A DNA stretch of 64,000 nt from Acidobacteriota bacterium (lineage in GTDB: Bacteria; Acidobacteriota; Terriglobia; Acidiferrales; UBA7541). How positions within the stretch are numbered: position 1 is the first letter of the stretch; every line of letters starts with the position of its first letter. Positions 54,676 to 63,724 of the stretch are shown in pieces. The notes beneath the pieces were generated by a model, which did no database searches, had not been told where the DNA came from, and worked only from the letters and a program-made list of their open reading frames with translations. The stretch lies in the NCBI GenBank assembly GCA_013289955.1, contig JABCYZ010000001.1, forward strand, positions 62,001-126,000, written 5' to 3'. The position numbers and the translations under genes were made by a program.

Positions 54676-56832
54676 ATGGCGTTACAAACGCGCGTCAAAC
54701 TTGCCAAACTGGACGCCCCCAAGCTGCACGGACTCGACCGCAACACCCTTATCCGCATTTACCGCACCATGTATCTTTCCCGCCGCGTGGACGACCGCGA
54801 GATCCAGCTCAAGCGTCAGAATAAAATCTTCTTTCAAATCTCCGGCGCTGGCCACGAAGCTGTGACGGCGGCTATGGGGCTTCTTCTTCGTCCCGGCACG
54901 GATTGGCTCTATTCCTACTATCGCGATCGTGCTCTTTGCCTGATGCTGGGCGTAACGCCGCTCGATATGCTCCTGCAGGCGGTCGGCGCGAAAGACGATC
55001 CCAGTTCCGGTGGCCGCCAGATGCCCTCGCACTGGGGGCTCCCCAAACTGAATATCGTCAACAAATCCTCCTGCACCGGCACGCAGTTTGTGCAGGCGGT
55101 CGGCGCGGCCGAAGCCTCGCTTTATTATGCGAATCATCCGAGAGCCTTGGCACAGGCGAAAAAAGCGCCGTTAGGCGAGCACGTCCGCCACGAGTCCGAC
55201 GAAATCGTTTATGTTTCCGCGGGCGATGGTGCCACGAGCGAAGGCGAATTCTGGGAGTCACTGAACGCGGCGTGCGCCAAAAAACTACCTTTGCTCTATC
55301 TCATCGAGGACAACGGCTACGCCATTTCCGTTCCCGTCGAAGTGCAAACCGCGGGGGGCAGCATATCGAAACTCACCCGCGGTTTCCCCGGCCTGCACGT
55401 TGCCGAATGCGACGGCACCGACCCTCTAGAGAGCTACGCCGTCTGCAAAACGGCCGTGCAATACTGCCGCGATCGCCGTGGTCCAGCCCTCATTCACGCA
55501 CACGTCACCCGCCCCTATTCCCATTCGCTTTCCGACGACGAAAAGCTTTACAAAACTCCCGAAGAGCGGGAAGACGAGGCGCACCGCGACCCCATCTCAA
55601 AATTCTCGCTGTTCCTGGTCCGCGAAGGCATCCTTGACCAAAAGGAAATTGAAGCCCTAGAAGCCGAAGTCGACCAGGAAGTCCGCAACGCTGCCGACGA
55701 AGCCTTGGCCGCCGAAGAGCCGACGATCGATTCGATTCGAGTAAACATCTATTCGCCCGATGTCGACCCCACATCAGCCGCCTTTGAGGCGCAGCCGCAG
55801 TTGCACGGGGCTCCGAAAACCATGGTCGAAATGGTCGCTGCCACGCTCTCTGACGAGATGGCCAGCGACGAACGCATCACCGTCTTTGGCGAAGACGTCG
55901 CCGACGCCAGCCGCGAAGACACTCTCAAGCAAGTAAAAGGGAAGGGCGGCGTTTTCAAAGCCACTTCCGGGCTACAGCGCAAGTACGGAGCGGATCGCGT
56001 TTTCAACACGCCTCTCGCGGAAGCCGCCATAGTCGGCCGCGGCATCGGCATGGCCACGCGGGGGCTCAAGCCCGTCGCGGAAATCCAATTCTTCGATTAC
56101 ATCTGGCCCGCCATGATGCAGATCCGCGACGAACTCTGCCTCATGCGCTGGCGCTCGAACGGCGGCTTCAAGTCTCCCGTCGTCCTTCGTGTCGCGATCG
56201 GCGGCTACCTGACTGGCGGCGCTATCTATCACAGCCAAAGCGGCGAATCGATTTTCACGCACTGCCCCGGCCTGCGTGTCGTCATGCCCTCCACCGCTCT
56301 CGATGTCGCCGGCTTACTCCGTACCGCTATCCGCTCTGACGACCCGGTCATGTTCCTCGAGCACAAACATCTCTATCGCCAACCCTACAATCGCTCCGAA
56401 TATCCCGGTCCCGATTACACCGTTCCTTTCGGCAAAGCCCGCGTGGTTACGGAAGGGGCCGACGTCAGCATCATCACCTACGGTGCACTTGTGCACCGCG
56501 CTGAAGTTGCCGGCGCGCAGCTGCTTCGCGAAGGTATCTCCGTCGAAATCATCGACCTGCGTTCGCTGTCGCCCTACGATTGGGAAGCCATCGCCAAAAC
56601 CGTCCGCAAAACGCACCGCGTTATAGTCGCCTACGAAGACATGCAGAGCTGGGGCTACGGCGCCGAATTAGCAGCACGCATAGCCGACGAACTTTTCGAG
56701 GAACTCGACGCTCCCGTCAAGCGCGTCGCCGCCATGGACACCTTCTGCGCCTACCAGCCCAAACTGGAGGATGTAATCCTCCCGCAGACCACTCACATCA
56801 CCGCCGCCGTCCACCAAATCCTTGAATACTAA
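54676..56832 (+). CDS. 2-oxoacid dehydrogenase E1, alpha and beta subunits fused
   Basis: 718 residues. The first about 350 are an E1 alpha chain: [51 protein letters not shown], and the thiamine-diphosphate motif [17 protein letters not shown] ending in [10 protein letters not shown]. Residues about 370-718 are a full E1 beta chain: [47 protein letters not shown] and a transketolase C-terminal domain ([17 protein letters not shown]). Fused E1 chains are typical of branched-chain-type 2-oxoacid dehydrogenases. No E2 or E3 gene follows within the window, so the partners must be elsewhere. Confidence 0.93.
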   Translation: MALQTRVKLAKLDAPKLHGLDRNTLIRIYRTMYLSRRVDDREIQLKRQNKIFFQISGAGHEAVTAAMGLLLRPGTDWLYSYYRDRALCLMLGVTPLDMLLQAVGAKDDPSSGGRQMPSHWGLPKLNIVNKSSCTGTQFVQAVGAAEASLYYANHPRALAQAKKAPLGEHVRHESDEIVYVSAGDGATSEGEFWESLNAACAKKLPLLYLIEDNGYAISVPVEVQTAGGSISKLTRGFPGLHVAECDGTDPLESYAVCKTAVQYCRDRRGPALIHAHVTRPYSHSLSDDEKLYKTPEEREDEAHRDPISKFSLFLVREGILDQKEIEALEAEVDQEVRNAADEALAAEEPTIDSIRVNIYSPDVDPTSAAFEAQPQLHGAPKTMVEMVAATLSDEMASDERITVFGEDVADASREDTLKQVKGKGGVFKATSGLQRKYGADRVFNTPLAEAAIVGRGIGMATRGLKPVAEIQFFDYIWPAMMQIRDELCLMRWRSNGGFKSPVVLRVAIGGYLTGGAIYHSQSGESIFTHCPGLRVVMPSTALDVAGLLRTAIRSDDPVMFLEHKHLYRQPYNRSEYPGPDYTVPFGKARVVTEGADVSIITYGALVHRAEVAGAQLLREGISVEIIDLRSLSPYDWEAIAKTVRKTHRVIVAYEDMQSWGYGAELAARIADELFEELDAPVKRVAAMDTFCAYQPKLEDVILPQTTHITAAVHQILEY

Positions 56833-57226
56833 GGAGCCCGCATCGCATCATCTGGGCGGCTCCCACCGAACAGGGAGGGCGCCCCGGTATAAATAGGCCG
56901 GCGTCCGCTTTCTCGCAGCGGCTTGTCGCTAATGCAATGGCGCCGTATCCGGCCGCTACCCATAGGCACCACCAGGGTAGTTTAGTTTCGGAATCCTCCT
57001 AGGAAGCCGCACCTCCCACGGAAGCTACCAGGTCAGCAGAACCGGCGCCGCGGAATCAGCCGGATCAGCAGGAGGCCATCGATCCCGGCAGAAGGTACGC
57101 CAGAACCTGCTGTTCCCGGCCAATACCGGCAATCTTCGCGGAAATGGTGCGCCAGGAAACCTTTTGCCCGTTTTAGGCGTATTCTATACAGGGAGCTTTA
57201 GAACGCCGCTATTTGGAGGTAAAACC
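56833..57226. other. Long GC-rich intergenic region
   Basis: 394 bp after the E1 gene. I see no gene. Several short hairpins are possible in the GC-rich middle, but none is a convincing RNA. A promoter for the next gene is at 57162-57190. Confidence 0.45.
57162..57190 (+). promoter_or_regulatory. Candidate promoter of the PspC-like gene
   Basis: TTTTGC and TATACA with a 17-bp spacer, 36 bp before the ATG at 57227. The TATACA box is good; the -35 is weak. Confidence 0.4.
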
Positions 57227-57562
57227 ATGAATTGCCCAAGCTGCAGCAAGAATATCGCCGTCGGTTCCAACTATTGTTATAACTGCGGCGCGAAACAGCC
57301 CGAAGCCGGTGCGCCGGGCACCTCTCCCGCCGCGGGCTCTCCCAAGCGTCTCATGCGCTCCAGCACCGACAAGAAAATCGCCGGCGTCTGCGCCGGGCTA
57401 GCCGACTATTTCGACATGGATCCCACAATTATCCGCGTCCTATGGCTCTTGCTCGTGATTTGCGGCGGCACAGGCATTCTCGCCTACTTTATTCTCTGGA
57501 TGGTCCTGCCGGTTGCTCCCGGTGGAGTCGTCCCCACGTCCGCGACGGTCACTACAACGTAG
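57227..57562 (+). CDS. Zinc-ribbon PspC-domain membrane protein
   Basis: 111 residues. A zinc ribbon ([19 protein letters not shown]) is followed by a PspC domain: [37 protein letters not shown], then a membrane helix ([17 protein letters not shown]). PspC-type proteins are involved in envelope stress signalling. GGAGG lies seven bases before the ATG. The following AraC-like gene starts 24 bp after the stop and may be co-transcribed. Confidence 0.88.
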   Translation: MNCPSCSKNIAVGSNYCYNCGAKQPEAGAPGTSPAAGSPKRLMRSSTDKKIAGVCAGLADYFDMDPTIIRVLWLLLVICGGTGILAYFILWMVLPVAPGGVVPTSATVTTT

Positions 57563-57585
57563 CGCTACGGATCGTTCCTGTGGGC

Positions 57586-58380
57586 ATGGTTGCCTCCGAG
57601 TACCGCGAATTTCTACCGCCGCCGGCGCTTGCTGAATACTTGCTCTGTCTCTGGACTCAAACGATCCGTTCACCTGTTGAGTTTAGGCAGCGGGTCTTGC
57701 CGGACTGCTGCGTCGACATCCTGCTCGTGAACGATGTTCCGACCGTGGTTGGTCCGTGGACCGTACCTTTTGTCGCCTCTCTTCTTCCCGGCACAATGAT
57801 CGTCGGTGCGCGTTGCCATCCGGGACTTGCACCGAGCCTGCTTGGCGTACCTGCTTCGGAGCTACTGAATTGCTCGGTGCCTCTGTGCGACGTATGGGGC
57901 GACGACAAAGCCGCCCGATTTGCCCGGATTGCTGACGAATCCAGCCTTCGGGCGCGCCTCTCGGGGATGGAGACGGCCCTGCTCAGCCGCGTAGCGCACG
58001 GCAGTCCTGTCGACAAGGCAACAAGAGCAGCCATATGCTGGATCTCCCGTCGTCCGCATGGGCGAGTTGAACAACTAAGTCAGTGGCTCGGCCTCAGTCA
58101 CCGGCAGATTCAGCGCCGGTTCGCTGCAGCAGTCGGTTATGGGCCGAAACTATTCCAATCCGTGCTCCGTTTTCAGCGCCTTCTGCATCTTGCCGCCAAG
58201 CCAGGCGCGCATGGGAACCTTGCTCAGCTGGCCGCTGATGCCGAATACGCCGACCAAGCCCACATGACTCGGGAACTGCGGCGTTTCTCCGGCGATCCGC
58301 CAAGTATTTCTCTCCCATCTGCGCGTTGCACTCTTCGCTTGTCCGGGCTCCTTCAGGCCGCGGACGGCCTCGATCTTTAA
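57586..58380 (+). CDS. AraC-family transcriptional regulator
   Basis: 264 residues from the ATG at 57586. The N-terminal part (YREFLPPPALAEYLLCLWTQ, VLPDCCVDILL) matches the effector domain found in DUF6597-type AraC regulators. A C-terminal AraC helix-turn-helix is visible: VEQLSQWLGLSHRQIQRRF, GYGPKLFQSVLRFQRLL and AADAEYADQAHMTRELRRF. The target genes are unknown; the downstream VOC and DoxX genes are candidates. The frame opening at 57442 would overlap the PspC gene and lacks family similarity. Confidence 0.85.
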   Translation: MVASEYREFLPPPALAEYLLCLWTQTIRSPVEFRQRVLPDCCVDILLVNDVPTVVGPWTVPFVASLLPGTMIVGARCHPGLAPSLLGVPASELLNCSVPLCDVWGDDKAARFARIADESSLRARLSGMETALLSRVAHGSPVDKATRAAICWISRRPHGRVEQLSQWLGLSHRQIQRRFAAAVGYGPKLFQSVLRFQRLLHLAAKPGAHGNLAQLAADAEYADQAHMTRELRRFSGDPPSISLPSARCTLRLSGLLQAADGLDL

Positions 58381-58438
58381 CGCTCAAGTGTCCGATTCGT
58401 TCAAGACCAGAATCTGTCGATCGCTTTAAGTTCGGTCC

Positions 58439-58942
58439 ATGCTGACTCGAAGAGAACTTCTGGCGGGCTTCGCGATAGTCCCTTTTCTTGCTATGGCAAA
58501 AGGAGAATCTCAGACCATGGACCAACGCATCAGCATCGTGACTCTGGGTGTGAAGGATCTGGCGCTTTCGAAGAAATTCTATGTCCATGGGCTTGGCTGG
58601 AAGCCCGTATTCGAAAATAACGAGATTATCTTTTTTCAAACCGGCGGGATGATTTTTGCCTTGTTTCTCCGTGACCATCTTACCCAGGATTTTGGCGCTG
58701 ACCCGAAATCCTACGGAAATGCGCCGATGGCACTGGGTTATAACGTTCGCGCGAAGAACGAGGTAGATCCGCTTATCCAACGCGCGCAGTCTGCAGGCGG
58801 AACCATTCTGATTCGCGCGAGCGAAAAATCGTGGGGCGGGTATTCCGGCTATTTTGCTGACCCGGATGGGTTTGCCTGGGAGGTGGCCTGGAATCCCGCA
58901 TGGCCTATAGCGCCCGACGGCGGCGTTAAGTTTGGAATATGA
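58439..58942 (+). CDS. VOC-superfamily protein with Tat-like leader
   Basis: 167 residues. The first 26 (LTRRELLAGFAIVPFLAMA) look like a Tat signal: Arg pair then a hydrophobic stretch. The rest is a VOC/glyoxalase fold: ISIVTLGVKDLALSKKFYVHGLGWKPVF, IIFFQTGGMIFALF and GYFADPDGFAWEVAWNP. VOC proteins bind metals and act as dioxygenases, glyoxalases or resistance proteins; the substrate is unknown. An internal ATG at 58517 would drop the leader and leave a normal cytosolic VOC of 141 residues, so the start is unsure. Confidence 0.8.
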   Translation: MLTRRELLAGFAIVPFLAMAKGESQTMDQRISIVTLGVKDLALSKKFYVHGLGWKPVFENNEIIFFQTGGMIFALFLRDHLTQDFGADPKSYGNAPMALGYNVRAKNEVDPLIQRAQSAGGTILIRASEKSWGGYSGYFADPDGFAWEVAWNPAWPIAPDGGVKFGI

Positions 58943-58957
58943 TCTCCCGCGGAGGCG

Positions 58958-59398
58958 CTATTTCCCCGGTTTCGCATTCCGCGGCGCGCGCGATTTTCCC
59001 CCGCTCTCAAACAGCGGGTAGTCGACGGAAATCAGTCCTGCTCCCGTCGTCGCCAGCGCGAAGCATGCTGCCGCGACCACCAGCGGGTAAGCGTATTCAT
59101 TCACCGCCAGATAACTGTGCGGCGCATAGACCTTCGACATCAAAAAGACCATTTCGGCCGCCAGTAACAGCGCCGCCCCGCGTGTAAACAATCCCAGCAA
59201 CAGCAATCCCCCGCCGAAAAGTTCCAGCACTCCCGAAACGTAAACAAAGTATCCCGGCAGCCCGTGCTGCGCGAAAAGCGCATGGGTCGCGCTCATCCGA
59301 TGCGCAAGTATCGGGTAGCCATGCGACATGAAAATGACGCCGAGAGCCATGCGAAGCAGCAGCAGCCCCAGAGGCTGCAGGGCATTGAGAGATTTCAT
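58958..59398 (-). CDS. DoxX-family membrane protein
   Basis: 146 residues with four helices typical of DoxX/MauE-like proteins: LGLLLLRMALGVIFMSHGYPIL, YVSGVLELFGGGLLLLGLFTRGAALLLAAEMVFLMSKV. These are often linked to terminal oxidases or sulfur and oxidative-stress functions, but the role is mostly unknown. It converges with the VOC gene, 15 bp away. Confidence 0.88.
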   Translation of the reverse strand: MKSLNALQPLGLLLLRMALGVIFMSHGYPILAHRMSATHALFAQHGLPGYFVYVSGVLELFGGGLLLLGLFTRGAALLLAAEMVFLMSKVYAPHSYLAVNEYAYPLVVAAACFALATTGAGLISVDYPLFESGGKSRAPRNAKPGK

Positions 59399-59655
59399 CG
59401 AGTCCCTTCAAATCGAAATCGGTGGAAGAATTCAAACGCAGCGGCATTTTAACAGAAAAACAAACGGACCACGGCCAGCCCCGGATGCAACCAGGAAATC
59501 AGGTACAATCTCTAAAGAAGAGAAATAATAGGCGGACGCCCAGACCCAATGCCCATAGATTGCTTGTTTGTAGAGACAAATGACGCGCCGGGCCCTAGAA
59601 GCACCCCTCGGCCCATAACCCCCGACACCTTTTTCCTCGTTTCCGGGAACGCCGC

Positions 59656-60714
59656 ATGAAACGCAAACTTCTGATCGCCGTACCTTTGCTCCTTCTCGTC
59701 GCTGTGACGGCATGGTTCTTCCGTCCCAAGCGCGAAACGCTCGGCGAAGCCTACGTCGGCGAACGTACCGCGACTCTTTGGAGCAGCGTCGCCCAAGTGC
59801 GCGAGCCGCTGAATACCCTGCACTACGGCGACCGCGTCGATGTTGTCGCCCGCCGCAATGACAGCATCAAGGTGCGCACCGCCGCCGGCGAATTAGGCTG
59901 GGTCGAAGGCCGCTACCTGATGGACCCCGCGCTCTGGCAGCGCAGCACAAAACTCCTCAAAATGGTTCAGCCGATGTCCGTGCAAGCTCACGGCCGCACC
60001 AAAGTCCAAACGAATCTTCGCGTTGAGCCGGGGCGCACGCAAGCGCGTCTCTATCAGTTCGGGCGAGGTGTCCCCGTCGAGATCGTCGGCCGCTCGGTGG
60101 CTGATTGGGCCCAGACGACCGACGAAAAAGAATCCTCGAACGAGCCTCAGGACACAAAAAAGGAAGATTGGTTCCTGGTTCGCGGAGTCGCTACGCGTCC
60201 CCCTGGCGATTCGACGGCCCGCGCCGCGGAAACGACAACGACAGCACCTGGCGACCAGACTCTGCCGATCGCCGGCTGGGTGATTGCACGCTTCGTTGAA
60301 CTTGATTTGCCAGATCCCGTGCGCGACGGCGCCAATTCAGCAAACATCCGCCCGGTCGCGTGGTTCGAGCTGAACCGGGTCAGCGATGCCTCGGGGGACA
60401 AGATCCAATATCTGGTTGCGGCAGCCCGCGGCAGCGAAGGCCAGCCTTGCGATTTCACGACGCTCCGCGTCTACACCTGGAACTTGAAAAAAGAGCGCTA
60501 CGAAACTGCTTTCATCGAAAACGACATGTGCGGTAAATTGCCCATTCGCGTCGGCAAAAGTCCCAAGGGCGAACCCGAATTCCGCTTTCAGGAGATGGAC
60601 GGCGGGAAGGAAGAGCGCGTCTATCGCTTGATGCAAACTGTCGTGCGCCGCATCCGCGAAGCCGGGGAAAGCGCGAAGAAGCCGATTCGCGCGAGCCGCC
60701 CTCCCGTAAAATAG
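59656..60714 (+). CDS. Exported SH3-like-domain protein
   Basis: 352 residues with a hydrophobic N-terminal anchor or signal (LLIAVPLLLLVAVTAWFF). Residues about 33-95 form an SH3b-like domain (GERTATLWSSVAQVREPLNTLHYGDRVDVV then GWVEGRYLMD), and a second SH3b-like unit follows at about 110-150. The C-terminal half has no motif I recognise. Bacterial SH3 domains often bind peptidoglycan, so a periplasmic or cell-wall role is inferred. Confidence 0.75.
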   Translation: MKRKLLIAVPLLLLVAVTAWFFRPKRETLGEAYVGERTATLWSSVAQVREPLNTLHYGDRVDVVARRNDSIKVRTAAGELGWVEGRYLMDPALWQRSTKLLKMVQPMSVQAHGRTKVQTNLRVEPGRTQARLYQFGRGVPVEIVGRSVADWAQTTDEKESSNEPQDTKKEDWFLVRGVATRPPGDSTARAAETTTTAPGDQTLPIAGWVIARFVELDLPDPVRDGANSANIRPVAWFELNRVSDASGDKIQYLVAAARGSEGQPCDFTTLRVYTWNLKKERYETAFIENDMCGKLPIRVGKSPKGEPEFRFQEMDGGKEERVYRLMQTVVRRIREAGESAKKPIRASRPPVK

Positions 60715-60842
60715 CCGGTCCGGGTAGACCTCGGGAGCGCAAATATTCGACGGAATATGCAACTAGCGATAGCTTACCCTATCGCCGGGCATTGGAATCA
60801 AGGCAAGTATGTCTTTGTTACTGCGAGGGGAAATATTTCAGA

Positions 60843-61829
60843 ATGGCGCTGCATATCAGCGAGTCCGAAGTGCGAGCCGTGCTCACGATGGCCATGGCTA
60901 TCGAGGCCGTGGAAGAGATTTCGCGAAAGCAGGCGAGCGGGGAAGTGGCCGTCCATCCTCGCCGTCGTTTTGAATTGCCAGGCGGCGGTTTTTTTCACTA
61001 CATGGCTGCCGCAGATTTCTCCGCAGGCTTTGTGGCCATGAAGCAGTACACCTATGTGCAGGGTAAGATCCGATTTCTCGTGCCCCTCTATGAAATGCGC
61101 ACGGGCGATCTGGTCGCCTTGATCGAAGCCGACTACATGGGCCAGTTACGCACCGGCGCCGCTTCCGGCGTGGCTACCAAGTTTCTTTCCCGGCAAAACA
61201 GCCGCGTCGCCGCCATCATCGGCACCGGAGGCCAGGCACGCACACAATTGGAAGCCGTCGCAAGCGTCCGCAAACTCGAATCCGCTAGAGTCTACGGCCG
61301 CGATGTTCGAAAGCGCGAAAAGTATGCCGAAGAAATGGCCGAGCGGTTAGGCTTTCCTGTCCGAAGCGCCGCCTCCTCGAGTGAAGCCGTTCAGGGCGCG
61401 GATATCCTCTGCACTGCCACCACGGCCGCGAATCCCGTCGTCAGCGGCGCGGACCTCGCACCCGGAGTGCACATGAACGCTATCGGCGCCAATCACGCGC
61501 ACAAGCGCGAGCTCGACGATGAAGCCGTAGCTAGCGCCGACGTCATCGTGGTGGACTCCATCGAACAATCCCGTCAGGAAGCCGGCGATCTCATCCTGGC
61601 TTTTCGCGGTGACGAAGTATGTTGGACGGGTGTGAAAAAATTGTCGGATGTCGTGGCGAAGAAATCGCCCGGAAGAACAAGCGACACGGAAGTCACGCTC
61701 TTCAAATCCAATGGGATTGCTTCCTGGGATTTGGCTGTCGCCATGAAAGTCTACGCGCAGGCTAAAGGGAAAGGCTTGGGAAGAGAATTGCCGTTCTGGG
61801 CTGGCGGCGTTTCAGACCAGATGAGCTGA
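60843..61829 (+). CDS. Ornithine cyclodeaminase / mu-crystallin family dehydrogenase
   Basis: 328 residues. Substrate-side features: HPRRRFELPGGGFFHYMAA, KQYTYVQGK with the catalytic Lys, and IEADYMGQLRTGAASGVA. A Rossmann NAD site follows: VAAIIGTGGQARTQLEAVASV, then VHMNAIGANHAHKRELDD and LFKSNGIASWDLAVA. The family includes ornithine cyclodeaminase, alanine dehydrogenase and ketimine reductase; the substrate cannot be told by eye. The ATG at 60843 is chosen over the frame opening at 60792. Confidence 0.9.
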   Translation: MALHISESEVRAVLTMAMAIEAVEEISRKQASGEVAVHPRRRFELPGGGFFHYMAAADFSAGFVAMKQYTYVQGKIRFLVPLYEMRTGDLVALIEADYMGQLRTGAASGVATKFLSRQNSRVAAIIGTGGQARTQLEAVASVRKLESARVYGRDVRKREKYAEEMAERLGFPVRSAASSSEAVQGADILCTATTAANPVVSGADLAPGVHMNAIGANHAHKRELDDEAVASADVIVVDSIEQSRQEAGDLILAFRGDEVCWTGVKKLSDVVAKKSPGRTSDTEVTLFKSNGIASWDLAVAMKVYAQAKGKGLGRELPFWAGGVSDQMS

Positions 61830-61837
61830 CTCCTGCG

Positions 61838-62077
61838 CTAGTGCGCGGCTTCCTTGAACTTCCGGCGTATTGCCTCGTGAAGCCGGTTGCGCACCTCACC
61901 TGGCAGTTCGACGGGTTCTGAGTCGCAGAAGAGCCTTACCGTCTTCTTCGTCTGATCGACAACCAGCTTGCATTCCCCGCACTCTTTAAGATGGCTCTCC
62001 AGTTCGTGTTTCGACGCGGCATCGAGTTCCCCATCGATGAAATCCGAGAGTTCGTGAATGACGTCTTCGCAGTTCAA
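61838..62077 (-). CDS. Anti-sigma factor, zinc-finger type
   Basis: 79 residues with the ZAS/zf-HC2 motif: CEDVIHELSDFIDGEL, then HLKECGECK giving H-x3-C-x2-C. There is no membrane helix, so it is soluble. It overlaps the sigma factor stop by four bases (62074-62077), typical of a translationally coupled sigma/anti-sigma pair. It should hold the sigma factor inactive until a redox or envelope signal releases it. Confidence 0.88.
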   Translation of the reverse strand: MNCEDVIHELSDFIDGELDAASKHELESHLKECGECKLVVDQTKKTVRLFCDSEPVELPGEVRNRLHEAIRRKFKEAAH

Positions 62078-62763
62078 TTTGTCCCACCCTGCTGAAAATA
62101 GCGATTCAATTTCTGCCTGAGTTTCAGCCTCGCCCGTAGTAGCCGCGATTTCACGGCTGGAACAGAAATTCCTACTGCGGCCGCGGTTTCCTCCGTCGAG
62201 AGCTCTTCAATGTCGCGAAGCACAAAAACCGTACGATACTCCGGCTCGAGCTCGTCAATCACGCTGGACAATATCTCCCGCATCTCCGTTTGCGCAAAGC
62301 GCTGCTCGGGCCCAGGGCCCCAATCCTGGATCTCGCGCGGCATGAGCTCTTCGTCGCCTTGGATGGGCTCGTCCAGAGAGAACTGATTCGGCCTGCGCTT
62401 CCGCAGACGCATCAACGCCTCATTCGCGGCTATGCGCACCAGCCAGGTATAAAACCGCGAGTCACCCTGAAAATTTTTCAAATGGGAATAGGATTTGAGG
62501 AAGGCGTCCTGCATCGCGTCTTCGGCATCTTCGCGATTGCGCGTGATGTTCATGGTAAGCCGGAAGATCTTGCGCTCATAGCGGCTGACCAATTCCTCGA
62601 AAGCCGCCGTGTCGCCGGACTTCGCCGCCGCGACCAGCAGATGCTCGTCTTCGCGCGCAACCGCCGAGGCCAGACGGTGTGGATTAGGTGTACTCAAGAA
62701 ATTTCGCGGGCAAACGGCCAGCCCTGCTCCAATTGTCCCCTTCCTTACGTTAGCACAAAGCAC
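62074..62763 (-). CDS. ECF RNA polymerase sigma factor
   Basis: 229 residues. Region 2: FEELVSRYERKIFRLTMNIT, EDAEDAMQDAFLKSYSHL and FQGDSRFYTWLVRIAANEAL. Region 4: YRTVFVLRDIEELSTEETAAA and VGISVPAVKSRLLRARLKL. This is a normal RpoE-like ECF factor. The GTG at 62763 gives about 38 residues before region 2 that are not family-like, so the true start may be internal. It is co-translated with the anti-sigma gene. The regulon is unknown. Confidence 0.92.
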   Translation of the reverse strand: MLCANVRKGTIGAGLAVCPRNFLSTPNPHRLASAVAREDEHLLVAAAKSGDTAAFEELVSRYERKIFRLTMNITRNREDAEDAMQDAFLKSYSHLKNFQGDSRFYTWLVRIAANEALMRLRKRRPNQFSLDEPIQGDEELMPREIQDWGPGPEQRFAQTEMREILSSVIDELEPEYRTVFVLRDIEELSTEETAAAVGISVPAVKSRLLRARLKLRQKLNRYFQQGGTN

Positions 62764-63158
62764 GAATAGGCACCCGCTACTCCCTTCTTTCGATGAGGCA
62801 GCCTATCCCCAGGATTCAGGAATCTCCGGTCGAATGTGTTCCGGCGCCGGTTACGAGAGAGTGACAGTGCTTGACAGCCAGAGCCCGCCTGTCTACAGTT
62901 TTGGTTGAGTATTCGCACAGAGCACGATGGCCTACCGAGACCTTTCTCTTTCCTCCCGGCTCCCACTTTCCACGCGCTTCTGCCTTTCTGTATCCCTTTC
63001 ACGGCCTTGGCCCTGCGCTGCTTTCAGAGACTCGCTGGGTGGCCTTGTTTTCCGGCGTTCTCGAACGCTGCTTCCGCACCACCCTGAGACCTTGACCGTT
63101 GGGACCGTCTCCAGCGAAACCTTGGAACTTCATACTCAAAATAGGCAACACTAGGACC
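62764..63158. other. Intergenic region between sigma and Mug-type glycosylase genes
   Basis: 395 bp, divergent, with no supportable gene. A TTGACA box lies at 62871-62876 (see promoter entry). The rest is T/C-rich on the + strand and shows nothing else. Confidence 0.5.
62871..62898 (+). promoter_or_regulatory. Weak candidate promoter toward the 63159 gene
   Basis: Perfect TTGACA, 16-bp spacer, CTACAG as a poor -10. About 260 bp before the ATG, so it may instead serve an unseen transcript. Confidence 0.25.
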
Positions 63159-63710
63159 ATGCGAACACTCCCCGACCATCTCCGAAAAGGCATGAAGCTG
63201 GTCATCGTCGGCTGCAATCCGAGCGAATCCTCTGTGCGTGTCGGCCACTACTATGCGGGACGTACCAACCAGTTCTGGCCGATCCTTTACGAAAGCGGCG
63301 TTGTGCCCGAACCGTTCGACTATCACGACGACAAGCGCGTAATCGAATTTGGCATCGGACTCACCGACCTCGTCAAGCGACCCACGAAAGGCGCAGAAGA
63401 GCTCACGCGCGGAGACTTCGCCGAAGGCCGCATCGTACTCTCGCAGAAGCTCGAAGAATTCGCCCCGCACGTTGTCGCCTTCAACGGCAAAATAGTTTAC
63501 GAGCAGTTTTCGCAGCGCAAGTGCAAGTTCGGTCTCCAGAAGGAATTGCTCTACGGAGCGCGCGTCTACGTGCTGCCCTCCACCAGCAGCCAAAATGCGC
63601 AAGGGAAGAGCGAGAAGTTGCAGCATTTCCGCAAACTCGCGCAAGTCGTCGCCAGGACGGAGAAAGAGCGCGATACCAAGGAACGCGAGGTCAAGGGACA
63701 GGCACTTTAG
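63159..63710 (+). CDS. Mismatch-specific uracil/thymine DNA glycosylase (Mug/TDG-like)
   Basis: 183 residues of the uracil-DNA-glycosylase superfamily. LVIVGCNPSESSVRVGHYYAGRTNQFWPILYESG is the Mug/TDG active-site motif (GxNPS, GHYYA, NxFW), FGIGLTDLVKRPTKGAEEL is the second family motif, and VYVLPSTSSQNA is the DNA-binding loop (PSTS..). These enzymes remove U or T from G:U and G:T mispairs. I chose the ATG at 63159, close to the first beta strand; the frame opens at 63099. An enoyl-CoA hydratase gene follows 14 bp downstream. Confidence 0.9.
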   Translation: MRTLPDHLRKGMKLVIVGCNPSESSVRVGHYYAGRTNQFWPILYESGVVPEPFDYHDDKRVIEFGIGLTDLVKRPTKGAEELTRGDFAEGRIVLSQKLEEFAPHVVAFNGKIVYEQFSQRKCKFGLQKELLYGARVYVLPSTSSQNAQGKSEKLQHFRKLAQVVARTEKERDTKEREVKGQAL

Positions 63711-63724
63711 AATGGGGAAACTTT

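Noticed and set aside
57442..57585. N-terminal extension of the AraC-like regulator
   Set aside because: It overlaps the PspC-like gene in another frame and lacks AraC-family similarity.
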